NCBI GenBank assembly: GCA_035345935.1
Contig: DAORDK010000075.1
Location: 1-14,770 of the forward strand
From: SSSZ01 sp035345935
Lineage (GTDB): Bacteria; Pseudomonadota; Gammaproteobacteria; Burkholderiales; Rhodocyclaceae
Direction of reading: 5' to 3'
DNA length: 14,770 bases
The translations under genes and the position numbers were made by a program. Positions 14,637 through 14,770 of the stretch are shown here, piece by piece; position 1 is the first letter of the stretch; each line of letters begins with the position of its first letter. The notes beneath the pieces were generated by a model, which was not told the DNA's origin, did not search any database, and worked only from the letters and a program-made list of their open reading frames with translations.

Positions 14637-14770
14637 AAATAATTGAGTGCGCGGCGTACTGCACTTGAAAAACAATAGCCGCCGAGAGGAGTCTTTTTGA
14701 TAAAGCTTACATCCAGCTGACAGATTGAAATAAATGCTATAATAAACAATATGTTGATCAAAAATTGATG
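14637..14770 (-). promoter_or_regulatory. AT-rich promoter region of the symporter operon
   Basis: The sequence upstream of the DUF4212 gene becomes strikingly AT-rich at 14690-14770, unlike the GC-rich surroundings. On the minus strand a TATTAT (14739-14744) or TAGCAT (14734-14739) could be a -10 element. The latter lies 16 bases from a TTGATC (14756-14761). TTGATCAA (14754-14761) is a perfect 8-base palindrome, and TTGAT recurs 11 bases on at 14765-14769 (plus strand). An FNR/CRP-type site is conceivable, but only a half-site matches well. The region is cut by the window end. Confidence 0.45.

Noticed and set aside
13907..14761. A 284-codon minus-strand open frame at the right edge
   Set aside because: It overlaps both the symporter and the DUF4212 gene in another frame and has low-complexity Arg/His content, so it is a shadow ORF.

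Overview
The window is a gene-dense chromosomal segment of high G+C content. It comes from a Gram-negative bacterium, shown by an OmpA-type lipoprotein and inner-membrane symporters. Gene content (a large sodium:solute symporter with its DUF4212 partner, NhaR/NhaD, and GT20-OtsB-GH15 clustering) best fits the Proteobacteria. A betaproteobacterium, perhaps Rhodocyclales-like, is my guess from resemblance and is not proven. I see no mobile elements, tRNA or rRNA genes, or CRISPR arrays. No stretch over 300 bases lacks a gene.

Left part (1-3581): a pirin-family gene cut by the window edge converges on a minus-strand LysR regulator closely resembling NhaR. A 200-bp divergent intergenic region with a perfect dyad (a LysR-type T-N11-A site) separates it from a NhaD-type Na+/H+ antiporter. 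A two-helix membrane protein of unknown function follows the antiporter closely.

Centre (3685-9933, plus strand): an OmpA-domain lipoprotein precedes a tightly packed set. The set is a membrane-anchored GT20 trehalose-6-phosphate synthase-like enzyme, trehalose-6-phosphate phosphatase, a GH15 trehalase/glucoamylase-like enzyme and an MscS channel. The last four genes overlap by 4, 4 and 1 bases, so they almost certainly form one translationally coupled operon. It would make, and possibly turn over, a compatible solute and release osmolytes. The synthase carries an N-terminal region of two transmembrane helices around an extracytoplasmic segment, so synthesis may be tied to the membrane or to a sensed signal.

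Right part (9908-14770, minus strand): an OmpR-type response regulator and its histidine kinase overlap each other, and the kinase gene overlaps the mscS gene tail to tail. Upstream lie a 121-residue membrane protein of unknown function and a two-gene transporter unit, a DUF4212 small subunit and a VC_2705-type sodium:solute symporter. The symporter loop contains an EF-hand-like segment. A strong hairpin follows the symporter gene.

The common theme is sodium and osmotic homeostasis: Na+ export (NhaD), Na+-coupled uptake (symporter), trehalose-type solute metabolism, a mechanosensitive valve, and a two-component system that may read envelope or osmotic state. That link is inferred from neighbourhood only.
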